64,000 nucleotides of DNA from Actinernus sp. WN-2022 (taxonomy: Eukaryota; Cnidaria; Anthozoa; Actiniaria; Actinernidae). The DNA lies in the NCBI GenBank assembly GCA_030867875.1, contig JAOWCC010000936.1, forward strand, positions 12,222,095 to 12,286,094, written 5' to 3'. A program made the translations under genes and the position numbers. Below, in pieces: positions 21,967-31,899 of the stretch. Numbering within the stretch: the stretch's first letter is position 1; each line of letters opens with the position of its first letter. The notes beneath the pieces are model-generated. The model had not been told where the DNA came from. It was given only the letters and a program-made list of their open reading frames with translations, and ran no database searches.

Positions 21967-22510
21967 TGATTCGTAAACATTTTCACATACCGTTTTCTTC
22001 TAATCGTTGTAAAGACGTTTTTTGTTAACCTGCCTCTCGTCGCTCACCGCCGTTGCCCTAACCTTCGTGACCTACTTGTCAAATCACAACTACGTAATGT
22101 GACTAACAAACCTGCTCTTCCATCTGGCTCTTTCTGCTGCGGAAAAAACTGTGCTACTTGTCCTTACATTAATCTACCCTTTTTCTTCCACCGTACCGGG
22201 GAAACCCGTTTCATTAAGTCACACATCACTTGTAACACCAGTAACGTTATCTACATGGTATAATGCAATCGCTGCCGCTTACAATACATCGGTGAAACTA
22301 AACGACGGCTCAAAGACCGATTTAATGACCGATTTAATATTAAATCTAAACCTACCACAGTTTCTGAACATTTCCTTTCCTACCCTAACCATTCTAATAC
22401 TGACATGCAACTTATTCCCTTAGAAATAATTTATTCTTCGCGAGACTCTATTCGTAAAGCCAGACATAGCTAAAACTCTCGAACCTCTCGGCATGAACAA
22501 ACGTGATGAA
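21966..22510 (+). pseudogene. Penelope-like retroelement: linker and GIY-YIG endonuclease fragment
   Basis: Reading on the + strand, SLIRKHFHI at 21966 continues the protein interrupted by the inversion. After a one-base frameshift near 22020 come LPLVAHRRCPNLRDLLVKSQ, then the cysteine-rich linker (FCCGKNCATCPYI) and a GIY-YIG nuclease with QYIGETKRRLKDRF. A stop interrupts the nuclease core (VIYMV-stop-CNRC, near 22261), and a further frameshift affects the C-terminus. The canonical second half (SEHF, DMQLIPLE) is present. Non-functional, but family assignment is clear. Confidence 0.85.
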
Positions 22511-22651
22511 ACTTAATATGTTATTTTGTAGACCCGTGTTTTTATGTTATCTCAAATCCATATTTTTACTTACGTCATTTCCTTTTTCCTCTTAGATTGT
22601 GTAATCACCTTGATATTTATACTTGCCATTGTGAAATATTCATTTGTAAGA

Positions 22652-22694
22652 TCTACCTGAATAAGGCTGGTTTGGCCAGCCGAAATATCGTAGA
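22652..22694 (+). ncRNA. Hammerhead-ribozyme-like motif downstream of the Penelope-like relic
   Basis: The order TCTAC / CTGAATA / AGGCTGG-loop-CCAGCC / GAAA / TATC / GTAGA can be drawn as a type I hammerhead. Stem I is TCTAC with GTAGA, stem II is GGCTGG with CCAGCC, and cleavage would follow the C of TATC. Helix III would be minimal. The core reads CTGAATA where the consensus is CUGANGA, so this copy is probably inactive. Penelope-like elements are known to carry such motifs. Confidence 0.5.
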
Positions 22695-22719
22695 ATTCTC
22701 AATATATACGTTGTTCGAT

Positions 22720-23300
22720 CAGATTTTCTGTAGTCCTTGGTCTTGTTTACTTATTAGTATTTTTGGTTGATAAGATCTCTCCTCAAGATCCAACGTACCA
22801 CCGACAGAATTGTCGTGGTTTTTGTTGTTGTCGTCGTTTTTGCTATTCTTTATTGTTCATTAAAATCAGGTATCCCTATTTTACAACGCGAGAAAATCAC
22901 CCTGGAAAGAAAGGGGTAGGGGGTATTACCCGCCACCCGCCACCTCCCCTAACAAAATTGCTTCCCATTTGAAATCGATTGCTGTGGACTCAACCCTTAG
23001 GTACTGAATAGTAGTATAATCTTTATTTACGGAGGGTGGAAAACATTATTTCACGTTTCCCGGTAGTTTATATAATGGCCCGCTTATATGAGTCTAAGAA
23101 AGACTAATATAAATGCATATGGAAAAATAACAAGATAATGATAATTACTCGGGCTGCCTGTGGGCAGGCCCGAGTCTTAAATCGCAAGTGTTTCTTATTT
23201 TTATTTTCCAAGTCGAGGTATTTCGCCCCCAACCAATCAGCTCACACTGTTCAAGTCGTTCAAGTGCACATACTTGAATACCGCGCCGCCCTGGCGCCGC
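22720..23300. other. Intronic sequence, nothing identified apart from a hairpin
   Basis: A GC-rich hairpin, ACTCGGGCTGCC..GGCAGGCCCGAGT, lies at about 23148-23175. No gene or element end is recognised. The frame at 23138-23617 crosses into the dispersed repeat and is not a gene. Confidence 0.4.
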
Positions 23301-23304
23301 ATAA

Positions 23305-24604
23305 TGTCGAAAAGGTCAACCGGAAGCCACAGACTGCGGATAGTTTTTACTTTATCCTGAGGACTATAGCAACGCTGAAACAACGTGTATTTAGTTTTAA
23401 AGGTACTATATTTCGGCTAGCCAAACTAGCCTTCTTCAGGTGCCTAGATGTTGTAAGTGGAGAGTTGCGTCACAAAACTCCCTTTGTTAACTATGAAATT
23501 TGGGACTTAGAATATTTCCCGAGCACCCGGACCTCGTACCGTCTGAAAATCAGGCTAGAGCGCTCACCCAAAGCAGCACTTATAAATTTTAAAAGGAATT
23601 TGGGAGCCTCTACTTGAAAAAAAATACTGCGCTCAGCGTAGGAATCGAATCCAAAAAATCAATCGTCACAACTAACGGAGCAGCAACATAAACTAGAAAT
23701 TGTACAACGATATACTCGCTAAAGTGTTCTAGTGATCTTAGTTAGATTTTAGGGTTCAATACGAGGCAAAACTTTGGCGACAAGTACACCTAACATGAAC
23801 AGCATACAAGCGTGTTCTTTTAATCTCTAATCTGAACATTGCTAATTGCCAAACTCGCTCAGTGCTGGAGGTGTTAACATATATCTGAAGTGGCCGGCAT
23901 GTCCTATTAAAGCGCGTTTCGCATCCGCTTGTCGAAATTATTGGCGCATTCCAGTTAACTTTTGTTAGAGCTGTTAAACGAGAATCCTCTCACGAGCGAG
24001 GTTTTGGTTCGAGAAAGGCTTCGAACAGTTCCCTTTTTAGCTGAAGTTTTGTGAATGAAGGTAAAGATTATAATTGGAGATAACCAACACGCATTTCAAT
24101 TATGAACAATGCAGATAAAGTTATGTACACAGAGGCACACGATTTGACCACGAATACATTTAACATGACTGTAGAAAGAACAGTAGTGAAATGTAGTGGC
24201 AGCTTTATCGGCAGGATGAACAGGATACAACTTATAATATGTGATACATATAAACATTGAGACAATCATATTTTATTACTCGGAACCTGTTACATGAATA
24301 ATTAGTGTTTACATGAAAAGGTCAACTCCATTAATTTACATACGAGAAAAACATATCTAATGTTCATATGATGCATGAAAAACACAAATACAAAATTATA
24401 TAAATTACTAGGGGAGCAGAGAGCGAAAAGTTGCCGCGACTGATAACCCTAATAAATAACAGGAGTGGAGTACCACCCCTCCGATGTGACCACGCCTTAG
24501 AATGGAATGTCTGGAATGTAGAAAAGTAAAATAGAAAATGGTGACGATTATGTGTATCAGGTGCCCATTGATAATGGACTCCTGGTGTATACAGCCCGAG
24601 TTAA
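23305..24604. repeat. Dispersed 1.2 kb repeat, copy A, followed by a TTAA MITE
   Basis: It is collinear with copy B at 25045-26165 in direct orientation. Shared blocks include AGGTCAACCGGAAGC, ATCCTGAGGACTATAGCAA, GCTGAAACAACGTGTAT, TTTCGGCTAGCCAAACTAGC, a CGCGAGG-like AATCCTCTCACGAGCGAGGT block, CACGAATACA, AGTGGCAGCT.TATCGGCAGGATG and ACTAGGGGAGCAGAGAG. It ends at CAGCCCGAG next to the TTAA at 24601, where the MITE is inserted. Confidence 0.85.
23405..23444 (-). ncRNA. Hammerhead-ribozyme-like motif in repeat copy A
   Basis: On the minus strand: GGCAC / CTGAAGA / AGGCTAG-loop-CTAGCC / GAAA / TATA / GTACC. The core CTGAAGA fits CUGANGA and stem II is strong. Stem I (GGCAC with GTACC) has one mismatch. 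Helix III is minimal, so self-cleavage is uncertain. Confidence 0.45.
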
Positions 24605-25037
24605 AGTGCATATGAGCCGAAATTTGTTATCATTAAAATCGATTCTCCATCAAGTAAATAGTTGAATTGTAAAATATTTCTTAATTTGAGTGCTGCGTCT
24701 ATGAGGTTTCTATTTCCGATATGCTAATTATGTGACGACATTATGCAAAAATGTGCTGGCAGAAATGTACATATTTTTCTAAACATCCATGTAATATTTG
24801 GGCCTTATATAAATGATTTTACCAAATGTTTGGTATAAATCAGAAATTGTTTCATTCACAAGGAGAAAGAAGTGACCTTTTGTTGGCCTCACATGTCGTC
24901 ACATAATTAGCATATTGGAAATAGAAACCTCTATAACTCATAGACGCAGCACTCAAATTAAGAAATATTTTACAATTCAACTATTTACTTGATGGATAAT
25001 TGATTTTAATGATAGAAAATTTGGGCTCATATGCACT
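24605..25037. mobile_element. TTAA-flanked MITE (433 bp) with very long inverted repeats
   Basis: The element starts AGTGCATATGAGCC and ends with its reverse complement, and TTAA lies at both borders (24601-24604 and 25038-25041). The inverted repeats extend for about 170 bp, including a GAGTGCTGCGTCTATGAG block and an ATGCTAATTATGTGACGACAT block. The target TTAA is the hallmark of piggyBac-type transposition. Copy B of the surrounding repeat keeps an uninterrupted CCCGAGTTAAGG at 26157-26168, which is the empty site. There is no coding capacity. Confidence 0.88.
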
Positions 25038-25149
25038 TTAAGTTAATGTCTAAAAGGTCAACCGGAAGCTAAAGACTGCGGGTATATTTTTTACTCTATC
25101 CTGAGGACTATAGCAAAGCTGAAACAACGTGTATACTGTTTTAAACGTA

Positions 25150-25190
25150 CTATATTTCGGCTAGCCAAACTAGCCTTCTTCAGGTGCCTA
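25150..25190 (-). ncRNA. Hammerhead-ribozyme-like motif in repeat copy B
   Basis: The minus strand reads GGCAC / CTGAAGA / AGGCTAG-loop-CTAGCC / GAAA / TATA / GTACG. It is nearly identical to the copy at 23405 over core and stem II. Stem I is weaker. Conservation of the core in two diverged copies suggests common descent from an active ancestor. Confidence 0.45.
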
Positions 25191-25364
25191 TATGTTGTAA
25201 AACAGGGGCTTTACCTCGGTGTAACAACCTCGCAGACTGCGTCACAAAACTCCCTTTGTTAACTATGAATAATTTGGGACTTAGAATATTTCCTGAGCAT
25301 CCGAAGCGGCACTTATAAATTTTAAAAGGAACTGAGGAGCCTCTACTTCAAAAAAACAATTCAC

Positions 25365-25460
25365 TGCGCTCAGCGTAGGAATCGAATCCAGGAAGCTAAG
25401 ATTTATAGAACGACTGACACAATTCTACCCAAACAGTAACCGCTAGACCACGAGTGACGA
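25365..25460 (-). ncRNA. tRNA-derived SINE-like promoter (A and B boxes)
   Basis: On the minus strand TGGTCTAGCGGTTA (25437-25450) matches a tRNA A box, and GGATTCGATTCCTA (25376-25389) resembles a B box about 60 bp later. The layout recalls a tRNA-Glu-like head. The cloverleaf does not fold convincingly, so this is a tRNA-derived repeat or pseudogene and not a tRNA gene. Copy A of the surrounding repeat keeps only the B-box half, near 23638. Confidence 0.45.
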
Positions 25461-26227
25461 GATTATTGGCGCATGCTTAACTTTCGTTAGAGCTGTTACA
25501 CGAGAATCCTCTCACGAGCGAGGTTTTGGTTCGAGAAAGGCTTCGAACAGTTCCCTTTATTGCTCTGTAATATACACTAGTGAGCAGCCAGACTGAAGTT
25601 TTGTGAATGAAGGTAATTAAGCTTTTAATTAGAGATAACCAACATGCATTTCATTTATGAACACAGCAGATAAAGTTATACAGAGGCACACGAATTAACC
25701 ACGAATACAATTAACAGAAAGAACAGTAGTGAAATATAGTGGCAGCTCTATCGGCAGGATGGACAGGATACAACTTATGATATGGGATAAATATAAACAT
25801 TGAGACAATCATATTTTAGTACTCGGAACCTCCAGTACAACAGAACAGACTGTAAATTGTAGACGTGTGTTACATGAATAAGTAGTGTTTACTGTAAAAG
25901 GTCAATTTCTTTAATTTACATACGAGAAAAACATATCTAATGTTCATATGATGAAAAACAAAAATATTAAATTACATAAATGTACTAGGGGAGCAGAGAG
26001 CAGAGAGCAGAAAGTCCTCCCCTACCCCACTCCTAATAAATAATAGGAGTGGAGTACTACCCCTCCCTTGTGACCACGCCTTAGAATGGAATATATGGAA
26101 TGTAAAGAATGTAGAAAATAAAAATATAAAATGGTGACGGTTATTTGTATACAGCCCGAGTTAAGGCTGTTCCCAGTCTCTTGTTGTAAATAATATGGTA
26201 AATGTTGGATGATATTACTAATACTGC

Positions 26228-26316
26228 TATACTTACCATACTTACCACACTTACCACACTTACCAAACTTACCACACTTACCATACTTACCATACTTACC
26301 ATACTTACCATACTAA
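26228..26316. repeat. Tandem ACTTACCATA-type repeat, 9-10 bp unit
   Basis: About nine units of ACTTACCA(T/C)A or close variants run in tandem. It is a simple minisatellite with no coding meaning. Confidence 0.85.
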
Positions 26317-26319
26317 CGT

Positions 26320-27480
26320 GCTGCTAAATATTCATTTTCGCAAAGGATAGAAGTGGGAGGAGACTTTCGAAAATACTGTGAGGATATTTCAATACATTTT
26401 ATCAACAACTGATGCTCAAATCAGTTTTCTCTAGTTTTCATTCAGTATACAGGGGAATGTGAAAACGGAGAATGTGAGAATGTGAAATGTGAGAATGTGA
26501 AAACGTCAGTCAATAAGGGAAGAGGTGCTTTAATAGTGTTAAAACGTCAGTCAAAACCATTAACACTTCGCACGTTTTATAACCAATAATCCTAATGGAA
26601 TTTCAACTGCTAAAATAATGTTGTAACTTCATTTTATGTATGAAAAAATATGTATCACCATATGCTCTCTTTGACCAGTTGAAATTTCGAGCTCAGACAT
26701 GCACATCGGATACGCAGTCCGTTTTGCTTTCTGGTATAGTCTGTCAGAACAACCGCCTTTATTCCCGAAAAAGAAATACGTTTTTATTCAGTATTTTAAT
26801 GTTTTTTTCCAAGCAGGTGCTTTCGGAGTTTTTTTTGAATAACAGTATCGCAGTATTAAAAAACACGCGTATTCAGTACATTTGAATTTCGCGCACAGCT
26901 CTTGGTAGCCAGTAGTACTTGAAGCGCCAATTGCGGCGGCTCTGGTCTGCTCTAGAACGATTGTATTTATATCTGAGCCTTCAGGACTTAATAAACCCGG
27001 TCTTTTATCCAATAGGCATGCGCTTTTTCCTGTCAGCTCTTGGATGCAACCAGCCAACATGTAATCGTTTGCGAACTTTGCTAGCTTTGCAAGTGAATTC
27101 GATTCCCAGACTTCGTCCAGTTAAAGCTCATAGTTTGCTCATCATTACTGCAAAAGAAAACTCGCAAATCATTCATACTCTACAGCAACGTGTCGAAAGA
27201 AATATGTGTGTAATAATTAAAAAGAAGGTCCGTATTGAAGGGGGCAGAGGATGGCTTTGCACTTTACAAAAGTCAGTATGCAACAGCGAGTCCGGTTGTT
27301 TGAATCACCTCTTCCAGTTCATGTAAGTAATAAGCCGATTGACATGGAACCCACACTCTGCTTAGTCTGTATTCTAAACTTTATGATTAATTTATGAGGT
27401 AAGATTGAAGTTCACACAGCGAGTAAGTAGGGAATGAAGAAGAATTTGATTTGGTCACGGCGAATACATTTTAGCGTGTT
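26320..27480. other. Intronic sequence, no supported gene
   Basis: Frames at 26640-26885, 26788-27060 and 26919-27326 overlap on both strands and contain no known motif. A GAGAATGTGA(A/G) short repeat lies near 26465-26505. Confidence 0.4.
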
Positions 27481-27495
27481 GGTGTGTCACACTAG

Positions 27496-27873
27496 CGGCG
27501 GGTGTAAAGTACAGGTCACAGGTCAGGTCACATGTCGGGTTGTTAATTCTAAGAGAAATCCTAACCCTAACCCTAACTACAATCCTAACCCTAACCATGC
27601 ATCGGACGAGTTCACAGGTAAACGACAGGTTCTTACTCACCTTGAGCTAGGGTTCACAGGTAAACAAGAAGTGACCTGACCTGTAACCTGTTCTGACTCG
27701 TTAACCTTGTGGTTTTTTTCAGAACTTTCCTTCTCTGTTTAACACAATTAATTAAAATATTCCATTGCTTGCGGATGTGTGTGTGTATGAGCGTGTGTTA
27801 AACGTCTGTAATTGTAAAATAAGTTCCACCCAGTGTAAAATAAACTTCTTGTTCTTGTACTTTACACCCGCCG
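27496..27873. mobile_element. 378 bp TIR element with 10 bp target duplication, containing telomere-like repeats
   Basis: The ends are CGGCGGGTGTAAAGTAC and its exact reverse complement. Both flanks read GTCACACTAG (27486-27495 and 27874-27883), a 10 bp target duplication that suggests a Mutator-like mechanism. Inside are inverted AGGTCACAGGTCAGGTCAC-type blocks and a CCCTAA array. There is no transposase. Confidence 0.85.
27557..27597. repeat. Interstitial telomere-like (CCCTAA)n tract
   Basis: About five CCTAAC/CCCTAA units with one interruption (ACTACAATC). The animal telomere repeat is TTAGGG, so this matches its complement. It sits inside the TIR element at 27496-27873. A shorter GGTTAGGTTAGGGTTTAGG tract lies near 7409. 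Confidence 0.8.
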
Positions 27874-27889
27874 GTCACACTAGCTAGAG

Positions 27890-28850
27890 GGCGGTATCAA
27901 ATAACTATATCCTTTGAACAATGCCTATTTATTCGGCCTATTCAGAAAACTAACTAAATTTTCTAGTAAGAAAATTGAAAAGGAATACAGCAGCTATGTA
28001 CTGTTTCAAACACGAACAGCAGTGTTTTATTAAGCTTAAAAGGTCGAGTGCGAAGCGCGAGATAAAACACGTGCTTTAAGAATGCAATGAAAGAAAGACG
28101 CACATCTCAAGGGACTGACATAAAGAAAATATTTTTTAGTAGGATGAAATTTTGTATGAAGTTTCATCCTAATTAGAAATTCACTGATAAAGGCCCGAAA
28201 TTAACTGCGAGTTTATTAAACGACTTCAAAAACATTCACATGTACAAAGAGGGTAAAGAGACCCTTTTCAGTTATTTTGGCGATACGACTTATTTTGGCC
28301 GAGAAAATCCAAACCACAGTCATTGATTTCCTTTGTTTTTGCTTCATTAATTATTCATAAGTTTTTGAAATAATGGTTAAATACTTAGCTTTGAAACTAT
28401 TTAATATTGGGCGGAGAACTAATTGTGTATGCATTTCACAAGGGTAAAACTGGCTTCAAACCGGGCGGAATCAAATAACTTTGTCACCGATTAGGCAGAG
28501 GAAGATATATCATTCTTCATTTGTTAATAAAGGCTAGATACAACTAGAACATGCATCCCTCTCGGAAAACCATGTTCCAGATATTCCAGGCTGAAAAGGC
28601 AATTGAAAGGCAATATAAACGTTATATAATAATGTGGTTAACTTTCCGCCTAGAAAGTTAGGATACAGTTAGGATGAGGCCGAATCTGCGGCATTTGCGG
28701 ATCCATCTAATCCATATCATCCCTGAATAACCTGTGATTTTTCCACTGAACGGTCTGCTTTAGACTCGGCCTGCAGACTTAGACGTAGCTAACTCTCAAG
28801 CCTCTAAACTGCGAGCGAGAAGACAGCCGACTCGCTAACACCGCAAAATC
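27890..28850. other. Intronic sequence, nothing identified
   Basis: A small hairpin, AGGATGAAATT..AGTTTCATCCT, is at 28141-28171. No gene or element end was recognised. Confidence 0.4.
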
Positions 28851-28854
28851 TAAG

Positions 28855-29205
28855 TTTATGCTTATTGGAAGTTCAGATGTTGAAATCCAGTGACACGATT
28901 AGTGTGCAAATCTACGACAAAGATCTTAATAGAGTAGATTCATTCAAGTACTTGGGCGTCGTCATAAATCAAACCCTTACCTGATATGACCATGTCGATT
29001 CCGTCAACAGCAAGGTTAAACAAAGATTAAGGATACTAAACAGGATCAAGTACTTACTTCCCGCTTCTGTTAGAGAACGTTTTAGCAACACAATGATCTT
29101 ACCAATCTGAGATTATGGCGACATTGTTTGGGGGCACAAAAGCAATACTACTCTAATGAAATCCCTTCAGCTTCTGCAAAACAGAGCAGCGAAGCTAATT
29201 AAAAT
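28855..29205 (+). pseudogene. Non-LTR reverse transcriptase relic (C-terminal part)
   Basis: The + strand reads through SKFMLIGS and then DSFKYLGVVINQTLT, KVKQRLRILNRIKYLLP and LMKSLQLLQNRAAKLI, which is the region after the polymerase domain in CR1/jockey-type elements. Two in-frame stops (near 28982 and 29108) and the loss of the polymerase core make it non-functional. Confidence 0.8.
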
Positions 29206-29318
29206 GCAAGCGTTTTTTTTGTTGTTGGGTGCAACAAAATCACCAGGTTAATTTATTTACATAATTTAATACAGTAAATCAAGATGGTGGAGGACCCGCG
29301 AGGAACTTTCTCTCTAAT

Positions 29319-30560
29319 TTGGAGTCCCATCTCTCAAATGTAAGCAGTTTAATGTTTTATTTAACTTCACTCGTGCGAAAGCCTTCCAACATGCTCAGGA
29401 TATTTCAACTGGTGCTATTGTCGGAGCTGAGGACCGCGTTTTTTACCCAGATGGCCAGTGATTTTATATACGACACGTACGACGACCTGAAGCCAGTGAA
29501 GGGGCCAGGATCCGGAAAGCTAAAATTCGAAGATATAGATATTGGAATATATAAGCCATCGGCTCGCTGTGCTGCATTTAAAACATCCGAGGAGAACATC
29601 TTATTTTAAAAACTGTCAGAGATTTAAATTTACCGTAAGTTGGATCGACCACTTAAATGAGGCACAGACACAGTCAGAGAGTATTGAGATCAAGTTATTT
29701 CGTTCCAGCGAGGATATTGACCTAGCGGAAACGGTACAAGCTGTCGAAGGATTTTACTTATAACCATCCACGTCTACTTAACAACAGGAATAGTTATGTG
29801 CCAAGGCATGGACAAAGATTGACTTTCCCAGATTACAGATGAAACTTGAGAACTTAATGAAAGAAGAAACAGAGGTCACGCGCGACATGCTTAAGAACAT
29901 GTTCAACAAGTTACAGAGCCTGCAAGTTCACAAGTCAATGAAAACCCCAAAGAGCCTGTAGTGTTGGATCAACATATCCTTGAAACTCCAAAAGCAACAT
30001 ACACATGAGTCAAATTCAAACCGGAAGAGACGGAATTCTTGAGATTCTTCACGAGGATTGTTAGCCCGCAATAAGAAATCTCTCGGTGATTTAATGACCT
30101 TGATTTGTAACATGGAGGCTGACTTAACTGATATGCGTAATGAATTCTTACTCTCGTCACATCAAAACACGAACTCAGTCATTTGGAAGACAAATTAGTG
30201 CAGCAAGATAATATATACAGGACCGAAATCAAGATGCTGTCATCACGTATTATTGACCGAGAAGTTGAAAATGGCGAGTTGAAAGCGGATATAATAAAGC
30301 TGTGATCCGACTTTAAAAAAACTTTAAAAAACAATCAAGAATACAAAAAGAAGACAATGAAAGACCAAGGTCTCCAGTGTTCCGAGACTACCCAACCTAC
30401 TGAAGCTTTAGCAACGAATCAGTTTGTTCAAGAGCCATCTTTCTTACATAACAACCCGATCCCTATTCATCAGAATACATTTCCTGTGCTAAATGACGAG
30501 AGTTTACAATCACCTGACCGACAACCCACTACTAAAGAAAGGGACAATGAAGTACGGTAG
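29319..30560 (+). pseudogene. Decayed, unidentified coding remnant
   Basis: Several + strand fragments in changing frames look protein-like: an acidic stretch (YDTYDDLKPVKG, FEDIDIGIYKPS) at about 29455-29608, ESIEIKLFRSSEDIDLAETV near 29680, a heptad-rich piece (HLEDKLVQQD..ENGELKADIIKL) at about 30180-30300, and a polar C-terminal piece ending ERDNEVR at 30557. Stops and frameshifts separate them. The coiled-coil part would suit a retroelement ORF1, but I do not recognise the family. Confidence 0.35.
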
Positions 30561-30599
30561 TACGGTTAATTATCGGGTTCAAAACAATGAATATATGCC

Positions 30600-30693
30600 T
30601 GCTCAAATGCAGTGTGTTAAACGAATAAGTAGTGTTTAAATTAAAAGGTCAACATACGAGAAAAACAAAAATATTAAATTACATATATTCTAG
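30600..30693. repeat. Dispersed 1.2 kb repeat, partial copy C, left part
   Basis: The blocks GAATAAGTAGTGTTTA, AAAAGGTCAA, CATACGAGAAAAACA and AAAATATTAAATTACAT are collinear with 25877-25980. The repeat is then interrupted by the element at 30694 and resumes with CTAGGGGAGCAGAG at 31737. Confidence 0.75.
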
Positions 30694-30719
30694 TACCCTG
30701 GTTGCCAGGGGTTCGAGTT

Positions 30720-30845
30720 CGAGGAGCGAAGCGACGATAAGTTTGACGACGATAAGTTTGACGACGATAAGTTTGACGACGATAAGTTTGAGGAGCGGAG
30801 CGAAGCGAAGCGACGAGAACTTGAGGAGCGAAGCGACGAACCCCT
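30720..30845. repeat. Internal short repeats in the MULE-like element
   Basis: The unit GACGACGATAAGTTT is repeated about four times, flanked by GAGGAGCGAAGCGACGA variants. Frames on both strands here (serine/leucine-rich on minus) come from the repetition. Confidence 0.85.
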
Positions 30846-30963
30846 GGGCTCGCGAGCTGCTAATCTCACTTTCATGTTGAGTATGCTAATGAGGGATTAA
30901 AATACCTCATCAAACCGGTTTCCTTGTTTTGATTAACGTGGAGCACTGAAGCGAGAAGGTGAA

Positions 30964-31368
30964 ATGTCAGAACAGATGGATCCCAGAGAGAATATGTTAA
31001 ATGCTCTAACTCCGGTGAAAAGGCTAACTTGTTCTCCCAACGTTTCGTTAAAGAACATTTGTCAAACCTGCTCAATCAACATTCGAATTTCGGGTAGGGG
31101 AAGACACAACATATTCGAAGGCTCGAAGTCAGTTAAGGAAAAGCTTGGCGAGATACTTTCCGGTGTTTTGAATATTTCCGTAGTCCAGGAAGATGTGCTC
31201 TCGAAAATCATATGTTCAAAGTGTAAGAGAGAGCTGGAGAAGCTGGAGAGGTCAATGGGTGATCTTCAGAGGTTTAAAGATCTGGCATTGAGCTCTGCCA
31301 ACCGACAAAGAAGTTTGTTCAGTGGCGCGTGGGAATTAGCACAGCCAGAACATATCTTCGCTTTATGA
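30964..31368 (+). CDS. Small zinc-binding (ZAD-like) protein inside the MULE-like element
   Basis: This 134-residue frame starts at an ATG soon after the repeat-rich left end. It has a CQTC pair at about residues 38-41, an RHNIFEG block near 52 and a second pair ICSKC at about 80-84. The spacing and the F..S..V/L..L pattern resemble a C2...C2 treble-clef module such as the ZAD dimerisation domain. The remainder is helical and charged (KRELEKLERSMGDLQRF). The C-terminus runs on briefly after NRQR and stops without another domain, so it may be a truncated or spliced N-terminus of a larger protein. The frame is intact. Function is unknown; dimerisation or DNA association is only inferred from the fold type. 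Confidence 0.55.
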   Translation: MSEQMDPRENMLNALTPVKRLTCSPNVSLKNICQTCSINIRISGRGRHNIFEGSKSVKEKLGEILSGVLNISVVQEDVLSKIICSKCKRELEKLERSMGDLQRFKDLALSSANRQRSLFSGAWELAQPEHIFAL

Positions 31369-31899
31369 AGCTTATGACAGCTTTATTTGCACTGCTAATT
31401 CCGCTAATTCCTTGACGTTGGGAAATGCTTTTAAAGCAGAAGGAATTGCATTCCTGCACTCTCGCATAAAGTTTGCTTCTTTGACTTCGCTCACCATTTT
31501 GATTTTGTCTGTCTCTTATTAGTAGAGAAAACCGGTTTTCAAACTAGAGAACCCGTTTGCTAATTCCAACCAATCGCAACCCTGTTAGCGTCATTGACCA
31601 ATCAAATTAAGAGTACAGATTCTGTACTATTGAAAGTGAGATTCGTGCCTCGCGAGGCCAGAGGCTCGTTCAAATTACTTTCTTCCCCAGGCCCCTCTTA
31701 ACTCTCTTTCGAGCCTCTGGAACCCAGGGTAATATTCTAGGGGAGCAGAGAATGAAAGTCACCGCGCTACCGGCCACTCCTAAAGACTGCTAAATTCAGT
31801 TAATAATTATTCCCTTTGGTTATTACTAAGAGGATTTCAAATGAAAGTGTATTTCATCTTCAATCTCATGTGGCCCGAGTGAAAGCCCAGATGGGCTCT

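Larger units (their letters stand above)
25045..26165. repeat. Dispersed 1.2 kb repeat, copy B
   Basis: This is the direct counterpart of 23305-24604, with small insertions (for example near 25205 and 25840) and a full tRNA-like box pair near 25376-25450. A third, partial copy flanks the element at 30694-31731. The repeat has no intact frame. Confidence 0.85.
30694..31731. mobile_element. 1038 bp TIR element with 9 bp target duplication (MULE-like), carrying a zinc-binding ORF
   Basis: The element begins TACCCTGG and ends CCAGGGTA, with further imperfect similarity inward (GTTCGAG / CGAGCCTCTGGAAC). Both sides carry ATATTCTAG (30685-30693 and 31732-31740). Two paralogous repeats (near 24410 and 25980) run straight through this point without an insert, which confirms the boundaries. 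A 9 bp duplication is typical of Mutator-like elements. No transposase is present; the single frame at 30964-31368 is the only cargo. Confidence 0.85.

Noticed and set aside
23138..23617. 159-residue open frame on +
   Set aside because: It runs through the dispersed repeat, antisense to the hammerhead-like motif, and has no domain.
26228..26316. CRISPR-like short regular repeats
   Set aside because: The units are directly tandem with no unique spacers and the genome is eukaryotic.
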